Source: Adineta vaga (Eukaryota > Rotifera). Taken from it: DNA of 64,000 nucleotides. A program made the translations under genes and the position numbers. Shown here in pieces: positions 1 through 9,435 of the stretch; the first letter of the stretch is position 1; the number at the start of each line of letters is the position of its first letter. The notes below the pieces were generated by a model. The model saw only the letters and a program-made list of their open reading frames with translations. It had not been told where the DNA came from and searched no databases. Location of the stretch: positions 1,426,001 through 1,490,000 of the forward strand of contig CP075497.1 of assembly GCA_021613535.1 (NCBI GenBank). The letters are read 5' to 3'.

Positions 1-1023
1 TAAGTAAATATATACCAAATAGAAGTCGTTTTCATCCAAGACAAATAGTTGGCGTTACGTGTACACAAAATGTATTGAAACGAGAATATGAATACATGAT
101 CAATCTCAATTGCTATGTGAGTATAATTATATATGTATATATCTGCTCGATTTCAGTTTAATAATAATATTATTTTTCTTTCGTTTCAGTTTGATCATCT
201 CCCACAGACTTTTCATGTATGGTACACTTTACCATGGGCTTTTGATCAATTTTTTACATTGAAAAAGTCAAATCAATACATAACTAAAGTAGAAACATGT
301 GCTCCATCACAATGCAATTCATCCATGATTTATACATCTCAACTTCGTACACTTGATATATCTCAAAATAAATCATTACCGTCAATTGTTTCAATGCCGC
401 ATGTTGTTCAATTCAATCGTATTAATACAGTTCATTTGTCATTTCATGATTGACCTTCTGGTTTACATCTTTCAAATCTTCATCATATTACATTAACAAA
501 TAATCTTACTGCATTAAAAACCGTCTCCTTATTTCCACGTACTATTCGTTCAATCCAACTAATATTTCATGCTCGTATGCCAAACTTTGTTTGTACTGAT
601 TGGTCTGTTCTTCCTTCACTTTCGTCTTTATCAAAACTCACTTCATTACGAATCATTTTCCACGATATGAATATAAGTTTTGATGAAAATATTTGTCAAA
701 TTATCGCTGAAACAGCATCAATACTTGTTCATTTTGACATTTGTTTTCGACGACAGTCCGATGTAATAACAGAACCTGATGATTTTAATCCACCTAATGT
801 AGTAGAACCTTTCATTTGGGATATGTATAATATAGAACCTGATCTTGTTATTGGAGAGGACGGTAATCTTGGTGTTGGTGCTTTACGTTTTCAGAAATCA
901 ATCATTATGAATTATCAAAAATCTATCGAAGAAATACACCGTCGCATTGTAAGTTTATCATTTTGTGTTAAACTGCTCATTGTTGTAGAAGAAGGAAAGT
1001 GTGGATTGACTGTTTGGTTCTAA
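1..1023 (+). pseudogene. 3' part of an LRR/F-box-like protein gene with an in-frame stop
   Basis: One reading frame runs from the left edge to a stop at 1021-1023. It is interrupted by a GT-AG intron (117-189; the first exon is read in the same frame from base 3) and by an in-frame TGA at 451-453. Sequence before and after the TGA has the same character: Leu/Ile-rich strands such as SQLRTLDISQNKSLPS and LSKLTSLRIIFHDMN, with a leucine-rich-repeat-like spacing. Bdelloid genomes carry many F-box/LRR-like paralogues of this sort, and I infer membership from style, not from an alignment. The 5' end, including any F-box, lies outside the window. The single TGA suggests a recent pseudogene, but a sequencing error or an unrecognised intron around it could also explain it. 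Confidence 0.5.
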
Positions 1024-1955
1024 TTTTGTCATAATAAATAAATGATACAAATGAATTCTGTAAAATTTTCAAATAGATGATTTATTGAGGAACATATAAT
1101 GGAGATAGGAATGAATAGATAGAATAAATTAACAACTTTTTGTTTTTATTTTTCTTATTTATAAAATATTAGATTACGAAATATATCAAACTCCAATAAG
1201 TTAATTTTTCTTAACTGAATTATTTATTTTGTTGGTCAGTCATTTGTTGATAAATACGTGGAAGAATCTTTTAATTCGATTTCTTTGTCTGTTCAAGTTA
1301 TGTTTGAACTTTTTTTCCAATAAACTCAAATGATTTCCGATTGGTTTATTCTGAAAAGAAAAAAAACGAAAGAAATTTTTTAAAATTGAATACAAATTGC
1401 AATCATAGTATCAATAACTGTTTGATAATTGATTTAGTTCATTCGATGATCCATGAAATAAAAAACTTCACTTTTATTTTCTTCAGGACGATTTTCAAGT
1501 TTAAGATATTCTAAATGAATATTTACCAAATGAACAAATCTATTCAGAAAAAAAGATGAAAACAGATATTATCTCTTACTCTTTTTTTAAGATCTACAAA
1601 ATTGATTTTAACTGTTAAAACATCTTCATAACTATTATCAATCACCTACATTCGTTTCATATCGATTTGTATGTGTTATAAATGTGTAGGATAAGACATG
1701 GACAGTTTCAAGAATATGATAATATAGAGTTTCCTGTAGTTGATTTCACATGTTTGTAGGAAACGAAACTCATGTATTTTGATTCAGTAAGATTTTCTAA
1801 TCGAAGTTCTTTCTCAAACTGCTCCATAGCAGAGATTCGAGTAAACTCAATTTAACCTTACAAATCTTTCCGTTCTCATGCGAGAAATTTAGTTGATCTT
1901 TATTCTTTGATTTCGCAATGCTGAGAAATGATGATATTTTTTTTCATTAATAGAA
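1024..1955. other. AT-rich intergenic stretch
   Basis: No convincing gene here. The sequence is AT-rich with stops in all frames. It separates the LRR/F-box-like gene from the SL RNA gene pair. Confidence 0.6.
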
Positions 1956-2062
1956 AAGTGTTGCTCTGGTAGATCAGTGTTGCCACCGATCCACACGATT
2001 TCGTCATCGCAACTTGTATTTTTCCGTAACGATATTTACCTCTTGGTAAGTTGTAATAAGCA
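1956..2062 (-). ncRNA. Spliced leader (SL) RNA gene, minus strand, apparently intact
   Basis: On the minus strand, bases 2062-2040 read as the rotifer 23-nt spliced leader (core CTTATTACAACTTACCAAGA; only the first base differs from the leader I recall for Adineta, GG... versus TG...). A splice donor GTAAATATC follows immediately, as required for an SL RNA that gives its 5' exon to mRNAs by trans-splicing. Downstream are small stem-loops (CGAT...ATCG inside GTTGC...GCAAC). Similarity to the second copy ends near 1956, giving about 107 nt, close to the reported size of rotifer SL RNA. I could not place a clear Sm site. The gene is head-to-head with a second copy starting at 2194. Confidence 0.8.
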
Positions 2063-2193
2063 ATTTGTCCAGATGAGGTGTGGAGCAAGATGTTTTTGTT
2101 GTCCCTACATCTATTATTTTGGAAGAAGCAAACGAAAAGTGCAAAGTGTAGAGACATAGTAGATGTCGTGTTCCACACGTCGTGAAGACAAAT
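2063..2193. promoter_or_regulatory. Shared divergent promoter region of two SL RNA genes
   Basis: The 131 bp between the two SL exons form an imperfect palindrome: GTGTGGAGCAAGATG near 2079-2093 is mirrored by a TTCCACAC-containing block near 2171-2178. Symmetric elements about 15-20 bp upstream of each SL exon, continuing outwards, would fit snRNA-type proximal elements serving both directions. This is inferred from position and symmetry; no known rotifer PSE was matched. Confidence 0.45.
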
Positions 2194-2234
2194 TGCTTAT
2201 TAAAACTTACCAAGAGGTAAATATTCTTACGGAT
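2194..2234 (+). ncRNA. Second SL RNA gene, 5' fragment, split by a LINE
   Basis: Bases 2194-2216 repeat the SL exon with one further substitution (TTAAAAC for TTACAAC), followed by donor GTAAATATTC. Similarity to the minus-strand copy stops at 2234 after CTTACGGAT and resumes at 7309, beyond the LINE. This is a second SL RNA gene broken 18 nt after its exon. The SL exon and donor remain whole, but the downstream snRNA-like body is 5 kb away, so a functional product is unlikely. Confidence 0.78.
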
Positions 2235-2418
2235 TTTTGAATTAAAAAAACAAACAGAAAATTTTTTCAAATTTAAATAAAAAGAAACAAAGAAGATATC
2301 TGTGAAACGAGTGATTGTAGCGTGATTCTTGTCAGCTCATTCTGTGCTCTATTTCAATTTATTCTTCTATTATATACTTTCATTAACCTTTCCTTACCTT
2401 TGGTTACGAAATTTTATA

Positions 2419-3615
2419 ATGTCGTTTCACCAATTGATACGGGAAGCAGTTTTGCTTACATTGATTAAAGGTAGCGATCGAATCGATCGCACAGGAATGA
2501 TTAATGCTCTCGGTCAGATTATTCCAGTGTCAGATATTGACTCGTTTGGAAATCTCGGAAATTTCTCTGAATGGTACGTCATCTTTAAAACAACCAATGC
2601 AAGAGAAATTATTCTTAAAAGTAATGAATTTAAAGTGGGTGATCAAACATTTATGATTAGCGAACCATACAAACATGTCAAAATTATTAGATTACTTAAT
2701 GTTCCACCAGCTATTTCAGACGACGATATTCGATCAATTGCTTCAAAATGGGGAGGTTTAGTTCTTAATGTTGATGTAGAAAAACTGCCACAACCTTTTG
2801 AAACAATCAAAACATTCGTACGTCGCATACGTATTCGTTTTTTTACACGTCAAGACGAAGAAAAAGTACCTATTAGTATTCGTTATAATGGTTACACGTT
2901 CTCAGTCAATCTTGAAGGTCGTCAAAAAGTTTGTTATAGATGCAAACAAGCTGGTCATATCAAAGCGGAATGTAAAGTTTTAAAATGTCATAAATGCTTT
3001 ACACTTGGACATGATGATCCATTATGCCAACAGAATAAATCATATGCAGCTGCAGTTAGTGAAGCGTCAGTCAACATTTTTTCTACAAACTCACCAGATG
3101 TTCAAGGTAATACGGATGTTGAATCCACTCCAGTTGGACAGGTAGTTAAAACAACAACGGCTTCACAAAAGCGGAAAAAAAAAGTTTGTCCTCGTTGTCA
3201 GCAACCCGGTCACAAACCCAAAGATTGCTCTTTTCAGCAAAATCTTAATATTCAACCTGGAAAAGAAGATACAAATAATCATATTATTTCCATCGAAGAA
3301 GTCCAACAAACAACAACAACTTTAACAAATACAAAAGCTGGACCAGAAAATGAAGACAATGTAATACTTGATCCACAACAGTCCACATTATTAGAGGATC
3401 AAAATGAAAAAGCTGTGGTTGCTACAATAGCCACATCATTACAAGAACGTATAATGTATCAAGCATACAAGAACTCAACAAGTGATTTTAAACGAACATG
3501 TGCAGATCGAAGCATCGATTCGGATCTTGAAGTAGACCCAAAGAAAGCTCACACATACGACTCTTCAACCTCTGTCATGGACGAGCAGGAGGAGGGAGAA
3601 GTTAACGACCAATAA
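2419..3615 (+). CDS. LINE ORF1 protein with zinc knuckles
   Basis: This ORF1 product should bind element RNA to form the ribonucleoprotein that is reverse transcribed. The first in-frame ATG is at 2419 (MSFHQLIREAVLLTLIKG), giving about 398 residues. The N-terminal half looks like an RRM-like gag domain (YVIFKTTNAREIILKS, then VKIIRLLNVPPAISDDDIR). The middle holds two consecutive CX2CX4HX4C knuckles (CYRCKQAGHIKAEC and CHKCFTLGHDDPLC), and a third follows a low-complexity spacer (CPRCQQPGHKPKDC). The C-terminus is acidic and disordered. It lies 166 bp upstream of ORF2 on the same strand. The uninterrupted frame suggests a young copy. Confidence 0.85.
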   Translation: MSFHQLIREAVLLTLIKGSDRIDRTGMINALGQIIPVSDIDSFGNLGNFSEWYVIFKTTNAREIILKSNEFKVGDQTFMISEPYKHVKIIRLLNVPPAISDDDIRSIASKWGGLVLNVDVEKLPQPFETIKTFVRRIRIRFFTRQDEEKVPISIRYNGYTFSVNLEGRQKVCYRCKQAGHIKAECKVLKCHKCFTLGHDDPLCQQNKSYAAAVSEASVNIFSTNSPDVQGNTDVESTPVGQVVKTTTASQKRKKKVCPRCQQPGHKPKDCSFQQNLNIQPGKEDTNNHIISIEEVQQTTTTLTNTKAGPENEDNVILDPQQSTLLEDQNEKAVVATIATSLQERIMYQAYKNSTSDFKRTCADRSIDSDLEVDPKKAHTYDSSTSVMDEQEEGEVNDQ

Positions 3616-3781
3616 CTCTCCTTCTCACAAGTACAAAATTACACAAAAGCTTCAAAATAAATATATATACACATGTATTTATAATATTCAAAAAAAAAAA
3701 ATTAATTAATTAAAAATTTAAAAAAAAAGAAAAAAAAATTTAAACTATAAAATTCTTATTGATTAAACAATTACGTCAAAC

Positions 3782-6700
3782 ATGATTACAATTTTCTCAT
3801 TTAACATCCGTGGCATTGTAACGGTTAATAAACAATCATTATTTCGAGAATGGCTCAAAGTTAATCCGCATGATATTGTTCTTCTACAAGAATTACATAT
3901 TACGTCGAAACAACAATTAGATGTCTTCAAACAATCATTTACTGATTATGCTATTTTCTGTAGTCTCGGAACGTGGTCAGCCGGTGGTGTAATGGTCATG
4001 ATAAAACACAAATTACTCATTATTGATTCTGGTGTAGATCATAGTGGACGAATAGCCTTCGCCAAAATTATAATCAACAATTGTCCTATTACATTAGCTA
4101 GCGTTTATGCACCAACACAAGTAAATGAAAGGTGTGATTTTTTCAAAGATCTTCATTTATATATTCCAACATCTCGGTGGATGGTGATTGGAGGTGATTT
4201 TAATTGTATTGCTGATCCAACAAAAGATCGTCTTCGCCAAGAAGGTCGAAATGATCAACGATCTTATTCAACTCTCGATAGTGAATTTCTACAACCATTA
4301 TCCTTGATCGAACTATATCGCTCAAAACACCCTCGTTCAATCATATACTCTTACCACAATGAATCCAGAAACATACACAGCCGCATCGACTTTTTCTTTG
4401 GAACGAAGGTTATACGCAAAAACATCTTGCATATTACTTATACACCCGTTGGCATTTCAGATCATGATGGAATGTCACTTCATTTATCATCACCTCCAAC
4501 AACAACAACAGAATACCATAGATGGATATGTAATGGCGAAGTGATTAAAAGACCAAGTTTTCTACCTCGTTTTCAAAAAATATGGGAAGTACTCAAAAAG
4601 TCTTCGAATTTTGAAGATCTTGCCTGGTGGTCAGATTTAAAAACTAGTTTAATTTTGCTCTTACAAGATGAACAAAAACAAATGGTCGCTGAATCACGAA
4701 ATGGTATTAAATGTCTTCAAGAACGTTATCGCATACTTGCAACGAATGCTTCAGCCAACAATTTAAAGGAGATGGATAAAATTCGTGATACCATCCACGA
4801 CACTTTGGTCAAAAAAGTAATGGCAAATAATCATGGACACGGTGATAAAACAACTCAAGAACTTGGAGAAATTGCTCGTTCACGATTATCAAATACACGT
4901 GCAAATCAGTCTGTTATCCACTTTCTCAACCATCCAGTGAAAGGACGTGTAGAGGAAATTGACGACATGCTCGAAGTTGCCACACTTTTTTATCATGAAT
5001 TGTATAAAGAGAAACCTATCAATATGTCATCATGGAGTGAATTGTTCGCTGATTTACCAAAATTAAGTGAAGAAGATCGTGAATTATTAGATCGAGAAAT
5101 ATCAGTATCGGAATGCTTTAATGCACTTCGTGCTATTCCTGATCAAAGATCGCCAGGTGATGATGGAATTACTGCTGAGGTGTGGCGATTGATTTTCCCT
5201 ACCATTGGCAGCCATTACATTCAAATGATTAACACTGCTAAAACAAAAGGTCAATTCCATCCTAAATTTCTTCAAGCATTGTTAACTCTCCTCAAGAAAA
5301 AGAACAAATCCGACGGGTCGATGAAAGATTTTCGACCTATCTCCCTGATGAACATCGATTACAAGATATTATCAAAGGTACTTAGTACACGTCTACGAAA
5401 GGTGATTGCCAACATCATTCATCCTGACCAAACATGTTCAGTTCCTGGCCGGTCAATACAGGACAATGTCATTTTAATCAGATCAATCATTGAATACCAA
5501 AGACGAATTCGTGATCCGATTGGGATAGTTTTATGGGATCAGGAGAAAGCTTTTGATAGGATTAACCATCAATATTTAGTAGGAGTATTAAATGCTTTTG
5601 GTTTTACTTCCAATATCATCAATTGGATAAAACTTCTCTATGGCAACGGATCCTTTAGAATCAAATTAAACAATTACATCTCTACGTCGATTGTTTTTAG
5701 TTCGGGCGTCAGGCAGGGTTGCAGCCTATCAGGCTTATTATTTATTATTTGTCTCGAACCACTTCTAAATCGTATACGATTAAATCAATCAATTCCTGGT
5801 GCCTTTCTACCTGGAAGTCAGTTTAAAGCTATTCGCCAAATTATTTTTCCAATTAATGACAATATACTCAACACGGAACAAGTTAAAATCAAAACCATAG
5901 CTTACGCCGATGATATCAACACACTTGTACGAAACCGCGATGAAGAAAGATCAACAATGGACATGTTTGATTTATATAGTCAAGCATCAGGAGCAAAAGT
6001 CAACAGCTCCAAAACCGAAATACTATGGATATCAGATTGGCTGACTCCACCATATTTTGAAGCCAAAATTAATTGCGAATGGTGTATCTTTCTGGGTATT
6101 CCAATGGATACAAAAGGACAACTGCCACCACTCGAATTGGAAAAGAAAGTAAATAGTATCAAACAACAGATTGGATATTGGTCCTCAATTAACCTTTCTC
6201 TAAATGAACGAGTAACGGTGTTGAAAGTTTTTATTTTGAGTCAATTGATATATTGGTTATCACTCTCAGTTATTCCGAAGAAAGTGGTGGCAAAGCTGCA
6301 AAGTATGTTTGTGAAGTTCTTCTGGTCTTCTTTGGGTCCTAGAATTCATTTAAGAACAATTATCGGTCATAAACATGATGGAGGTTATAGTTTACCGCAC
6401 CTTCAAGCAATGATCGAAGCACTTCGAATTAAATGTGGTTCTCAACTGATCAATCCATCGCATTCGGCTCCATGGAAATTTTATGCTTTAATAGAAACAG
6501 GTTTTCAATTACGACAATATGCCCCACGTCTTTGGTCAAACCTGATACCTCACATCGAGAAAGGCGATTCCTTCTTCCATGAAGTTGCATCAAATACTGC
6601 AAAGTGGCTGAAAGCAGGTGGAAGTCTAAATTTACAACAAAATCAACCATCCTTTTACTGGCAAATAGTTAACCGATTTTACTTTCGTCATCCTGTTTCT

Positions 6701-7195
6701 GTAAGTAGAGTTCCACATTTAAAAAATATCAATTTTTTCCGATTGCTGAGAGAAAGCTTGCCCAGTTATACACTGGACTTTTGGATGATCTTAGCCAATT
6801 ATGGAATTCATACTCGATCACGTACCGGCCACAACGAAAATACAAGAAAATGCCTTTTATGCAACGAAGTCGAAACTCCATCTCATCTTTTCACGAAATG
6901 CTCCGCGTTAAACAAGCTCTTTGATTGTCTCAACGACAGATTAGGATCAATCTGTGGTAATAAAATTAGTAAAACAACAATCGATATTATATACCTCAAA
7001 GAAATCAATCAGTTATCGACCATTCGTCAAATACGGAAGAATATCGTTTTTATGATCGGCAACTATTTATTTTCCATATGGAAATATCGAAATATCGCAA
7101 AACATCAATGCAGTCGAAATTTTGAATTAGATCCATCCATGGCAACCCGACTCTTCTTAACAACCATCAAACGGTTACCTTTTGATGTTGGTTAG
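3782..7195 (+). CDS. LINE ORF2: APE endonuclease plus reverse transcriptase
   Basis: This 1137-residue protein nicks target DNA and primes reverse transcription there. Residues 1-240 form an apurinic/apyrimidinic-type endonuclease (SFNIRGI, LLQELH, GGDFNCIADP, SRIDFFF, GISDHDG). Residues about 480-760 form the reverse transcriptase, with FRPISLMNIDYKILSK, SVPGRSIQDNV, LWDQEKAFDRI, GVRQGCSLSGLLF and the catalytic YADD in AYADDINTL. A C-terminal CX2C...HX4C knuckle (CLLCNEVETPSHLFTKC) is typical of L1/Tx1-type ORF2. No frameshift or stop is seen, so the protein may be active. The APE domain, not a restriction-like endonuclease, separates it from the CRE/NeSL elements that target SL genes elsewhere. 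Confidence 0.92.
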   Translation: MITIFSFNIRGIVTVNKQSLFREWLKVNPHDIVLLQELHITSKQQLDVFKQSFTDYAIFCSLGTWSAGGVMVMIKHKLLIIDSGVDHSGRIAFAKIIINNCPITLASVYAPTQVNERCDFFKDLHLYIPTSRWMVIGGDFNCIADPTKDRLRQEGRNDQRSYSTLDSEFLQPLSLIELYRSKHPRSIIYSYHNESRNIHSRIDFFFGTKVIRKNILHITYTPVGISDHDGMSLHLSSPPTTTTEYHRWICNGEVIKRPSFLPRFQKIWEVLKKSSNFEDLAWWSDLKTSLILLLQDEQKQMVAESRNGIKCLQERYRILATNASANNLKEMDKIRDTIHDTLVKKVMANNHGHGDKTTQELGEIARSRLSNTRANQSVIHFLNHPVKGRVEEIDDMLEVATLFYHELYKEKPINMSSWSELFADLPKLSEEDRELLDREISVSECFNALRAIPDQRSPGDDGITAEVWRLIFPTIGSHYIQMINTAKTKGQFHPKFLQALLTLLKKKNKSDGSMKDFRPISLMNIDYKILSKVLSTRLRKVIANIIHPDQTCSVPGRSIQDNVILIRSIIEYQRRIRDPIGIVLWDQEKAFDRINHQYLVGVLNAFGFTSNIINWIKLLYGNGSFRIKLNNYISTSIVFSSGVRQGCSLSGLLFIICLEPLLNRIRLNQSIPGAFLPGSQFKAIRQIIFPINDNILNTEQVKIKTIAYADDINTLVRNRDEERSTMDMFDLYSQASGAKVNSSKTEILWISDWLTPPYFEAKINCEWCIFLGIPMDTKGQLPPLELEKKVNSIKQQIGYWSSINLSLNERVTVLKVFILSQLIYWLSLSVIPKKVVAKLQSMFVKFFWSSLGPRIHLRTIIGHKHDGGYSLPHLQAMIEALRIKCGSQLINPSHSAPWKFYALIETGFQLRQYAPRLWSNLIPHIEKGDSFFHEVASNTAKWLKAGGSLNLQQNQPSFYWQIVNRFYFRHPVSVSRVPHLKNINFFRLLRESLPSYTLDFWMILANYGIHTRSRTGHNENTRKCLLCNEVETPSHLFTKCSALNKLFDCLNDRLGSICGNKISKTTIDIIYLKEINQLSTIRQIRKNIVFMIGNYLFSIWKYRNIAKHQCSRNFELDPSMATRLFLTTIKRLPFDVG

Positions 7196-7297
7196 TCTAG
7201 TCATTACACTAACATACTTGTTTTTTCAAGTTTAATTTAGTTGTTTTTTGTCATGGATGAAAATAAATAAATCTAGAGGAAAAAAAAAAAAAAAAAA

Positions 7298-7376
7298 TCC
7301 TTGCGGATAAAATACATGTTGCGATGACGAAATCGTGCGGATCGGTGGCAACACTGATCTGCCAGAGCGACACTTT
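7298..7376 (+). ncRNA. 3' remnant of the LINE-split SL RNA gene
   Basis: After the LINE poly(A), the sequence from the TSD (7297-7308) to about 7376 is the inverse of 1956-2022, the body of the intact SL RNA gene, with few differences (for example GCGGATCGGTGGCAACACTG against GTGGATCGGTGGCAACACTG). With 2194-2234 it completes a second SL RNA gene of about 107 nt. The stem-forming segments are conserved. Confidence 0.78.
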
Positions 7377-9030
7377 CATCTAAAATTAAATTGACATCTA
7401 TTCAAATGGAATCTTGTGGGTGTGGGAGATTACACACGTTGGTTGCAAGACTCCTCATGTGAAGTCAGAAACTTCAATATATTTTCTGAAGAAATGGATC
7501 AAATATATAATCAATAATAAATAACTCTCTTTATATGCAAAAAAAAGACATCAGCTGTCTTCGTATTTTGCTGTATTGTTTGAAGTTCAGATAGGTAAAA
7601 TCAAAACTTTCTTTCTAATGAATTTTGATCACTCATGTAGAACTTTGAAGTTATTTTTCGTTATATATCGATAAGTTTAGTCAATTATATGATATCGTTA
7701 GAACTTGATTAAACATTTAGTTTTTGAAAGAGTAAGTTGATGCTGAAACATGCTCATTTTTCAGATCATGAAAGATACGAACAAAAAGTTTTACATTCTA
7801 GTTTCTTCGTTGATTATGATTCAAATTTGATTGATCTGAGTATCACAAAGAATAATATAACAAAGATATTCAATAAATAATTTCATTAATAATTGTCGAT
7901 ATGAAATATAAAGAAATTCTTTAACGTTTGGGAAAAAAATCTCCATCTCTGAAAAATTTTCATATGAGAGCAGTGATAAAAATGAATACTTGCTTTTGAA
8001 AAAGATTAAACTCATCTTCTTGAAACTTATTTATTGATCGAAAAATATTTGTATAAATTTCAATATATCTTTGAAAGATGAACTTTTCAATCAATATAGA
8101 TCATCTAAAATTTCGAATATTTAGAGAATCAAAATTACATCTGACTGTGAAACAATAATTGAAATTGTATTAGTATATTTAAATACATGATTAAATCAGC
8201 GTTTGAGAAGGAAGAAAACACACGATAATCACCTATAATATAATAAAATTATTATCGATCATTAATTTCAACGTAGAAAATAATATATTGTGCTTTTTTG
8301 TCTTTTGGAAAATTCATGTGTTCAAAAAGAAAAGAAAAAATTTTATCATAAAAACTTATATATTTTATGCTTAATACAGTATATAATCTTGTATCGCGTT
8401 TATCTCAGCCATTTCGAGTTTAAATAGGAAACCAAAATAGCGTTTTGTAGAGCGAAGTCTGCTCTACAAAACCTGCGTTGGCTCACCTCTGCAGAATGTA
8501 GCTGTTTTGCATAGTATTGATGAACTTTTTTACTACTAAACTACTAATTTAGTAGTAAAAGGGTTGGTCGAAAATTTCTTACGTAGTCTATCTTGTAGAG
8601 CTCTTCGAAAGATTTTGGCTATATCATGGAAAAAATTGACCGATAGGGAAAACTTTTTTACCAAAATGATCACCAAAAAAAGCTCTACAAAACCCATTAT
8701 GAAAAAGCAAAATTTGAAAATCTTGTGTTTTTGTGGTTGACTACTCGTGGAACTACCCATATATCAATGAAAAAACATTGCATAACAACGTAATAGTTGA
8801 ACATTCTGTTATTTTGTAAAAAAAATGTGCATTATGGAAGTAAGAGTATTCACTGATATTTTTTGAACTGTCTCCAATCAAATTAAAATCATTTTTTCGT
8901 TTTTCTTCATAGCAAGAAAGATCGGCGTCAAGCACAATCAATGGACAATTCTTAAACAAACATAACAACAATTGGCAGTGTAAGCATGCATGTACAACTC
9001 GAAAAGACGTTTCGTGTATTAAACTTTTAA
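7377..9030. other. Intergenic region with telomere-like repeat and foldback hairpins
   Basis: No gene is supported. A perfect double TGTGGG lies at 7415-7426. Hairpin-forming repeats cluster between 8440 and 8700 (separate entry). The rest is AT-rich. Confidence 0.6.
8442..8691. repeat. Cluster of perfect short inverted repeats (foldback/MITE-like)
   Basis: GTTTTGTAGAGC (8442-8453) and its reverse complement (8461-8472) form a 12-bp stem with a 7-nt loop. TTTTACTACTAAA (8527-8539) and its complement (8547-8559) form a 13-bp stem with a 7-nt loop. TTGTAGAGCT (about 8592) recurs inverted at about 8680-8691 as AGCTCTACAAAA. The shared TGTAGAGC module suggests remains of one or more foldback elements. 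Confidence 0.55.
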
Positions 9031-9036
9031 AATTTA

Positions 9037-9280
9037 GGGTGGGCGTGGGTGAGGGTGTTGAAAGGCAAAGAGCAAAGGGGTAGGTTGAAAAGTTTAAAAC
9101 TTGAAGCTTTGACTTCTTGATAAATAAGTTTAGAACTCGAATAAGAAGTTTAATACTCGGATCGAGTTAACGATTTCTACACTACTCTTTTATTTTAGAT
9201 ATAATCTCTTCTAATTTCTATTTCTATTCATTAATTTGTTTTCCTTTTCTTTTTTGTATTAAACACTCACACCCACACCC
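9037..9280. repeat. Telomere-like element, G-rich end and C-rich end facing each other
   Basis: The left end carries GGG-T-GGG-CGT-GGG-TGA-GGG (9037-9055), a canonical four-tract G-quadruplex motif resembling degenerate TGTGGG. The right end (9264-9280) is CACTCACACCCACACCC, the opposite strand of the same repeat. Just inside the left end is a segment of about 20 bp (GTTGAAAGGCAAAGAGCAAA) that recurs at 54657. The element ends about 155 bp upstream of the CFAP57 start codon. Confidence 0.6.
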
Positions 9281-9435
9281 TTATTTCGTTCAGTAGCTGA
9301 ATCTCATCTTGCTACATGTGCTAATATAATACCACATGTTCGTTCTATTTATGAATGGTAAATTTTGAAAATGTTAATTCTATCAACAGACAAAGAAGGA
9401 GTTATAATTAAAAAGAATATCGCGGTAAAGAGAAA

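Larger units (their letters stand above)
2235..7297 (+). mobile_element. Two-ORF, APE-type LINE (L1/Tx1-like), apparently full length, inserted in an SL RNA gene
   Basis: The element has an AT-rich 5' UTR, ORF1 with CCHC knuckles (2419-3615), a 166-bp AT-rich spacer, ORF2 with APE endonuclease, reverse transcriptase and a C-terminal CCHC-type knuckle (3782-7195), and a 3' poly(A) run ending at 7297. Imperfect target-site duplications flank it: ATTCTTACGGAT (2223-2234) and ATCCTTGCGGAT (7297-7308), 10 of 12 identical. Both ORFs are uninterrupted, so the insertion is recent or under selection. Two-ORF structure and reverse transcriptase style point to the L1/Tx1 group, known for target-specific members. 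Clade assignment is by eye. Confidence 0.85.

Noticed and set aside
1900-2270. Open reading frames of 60-92 codons on both strands
   Set aside because: They lie in the SL RNA gene pair and its palindrome; the repeated peptide LLVSxNKQFV is only the SL sequence read in frame.
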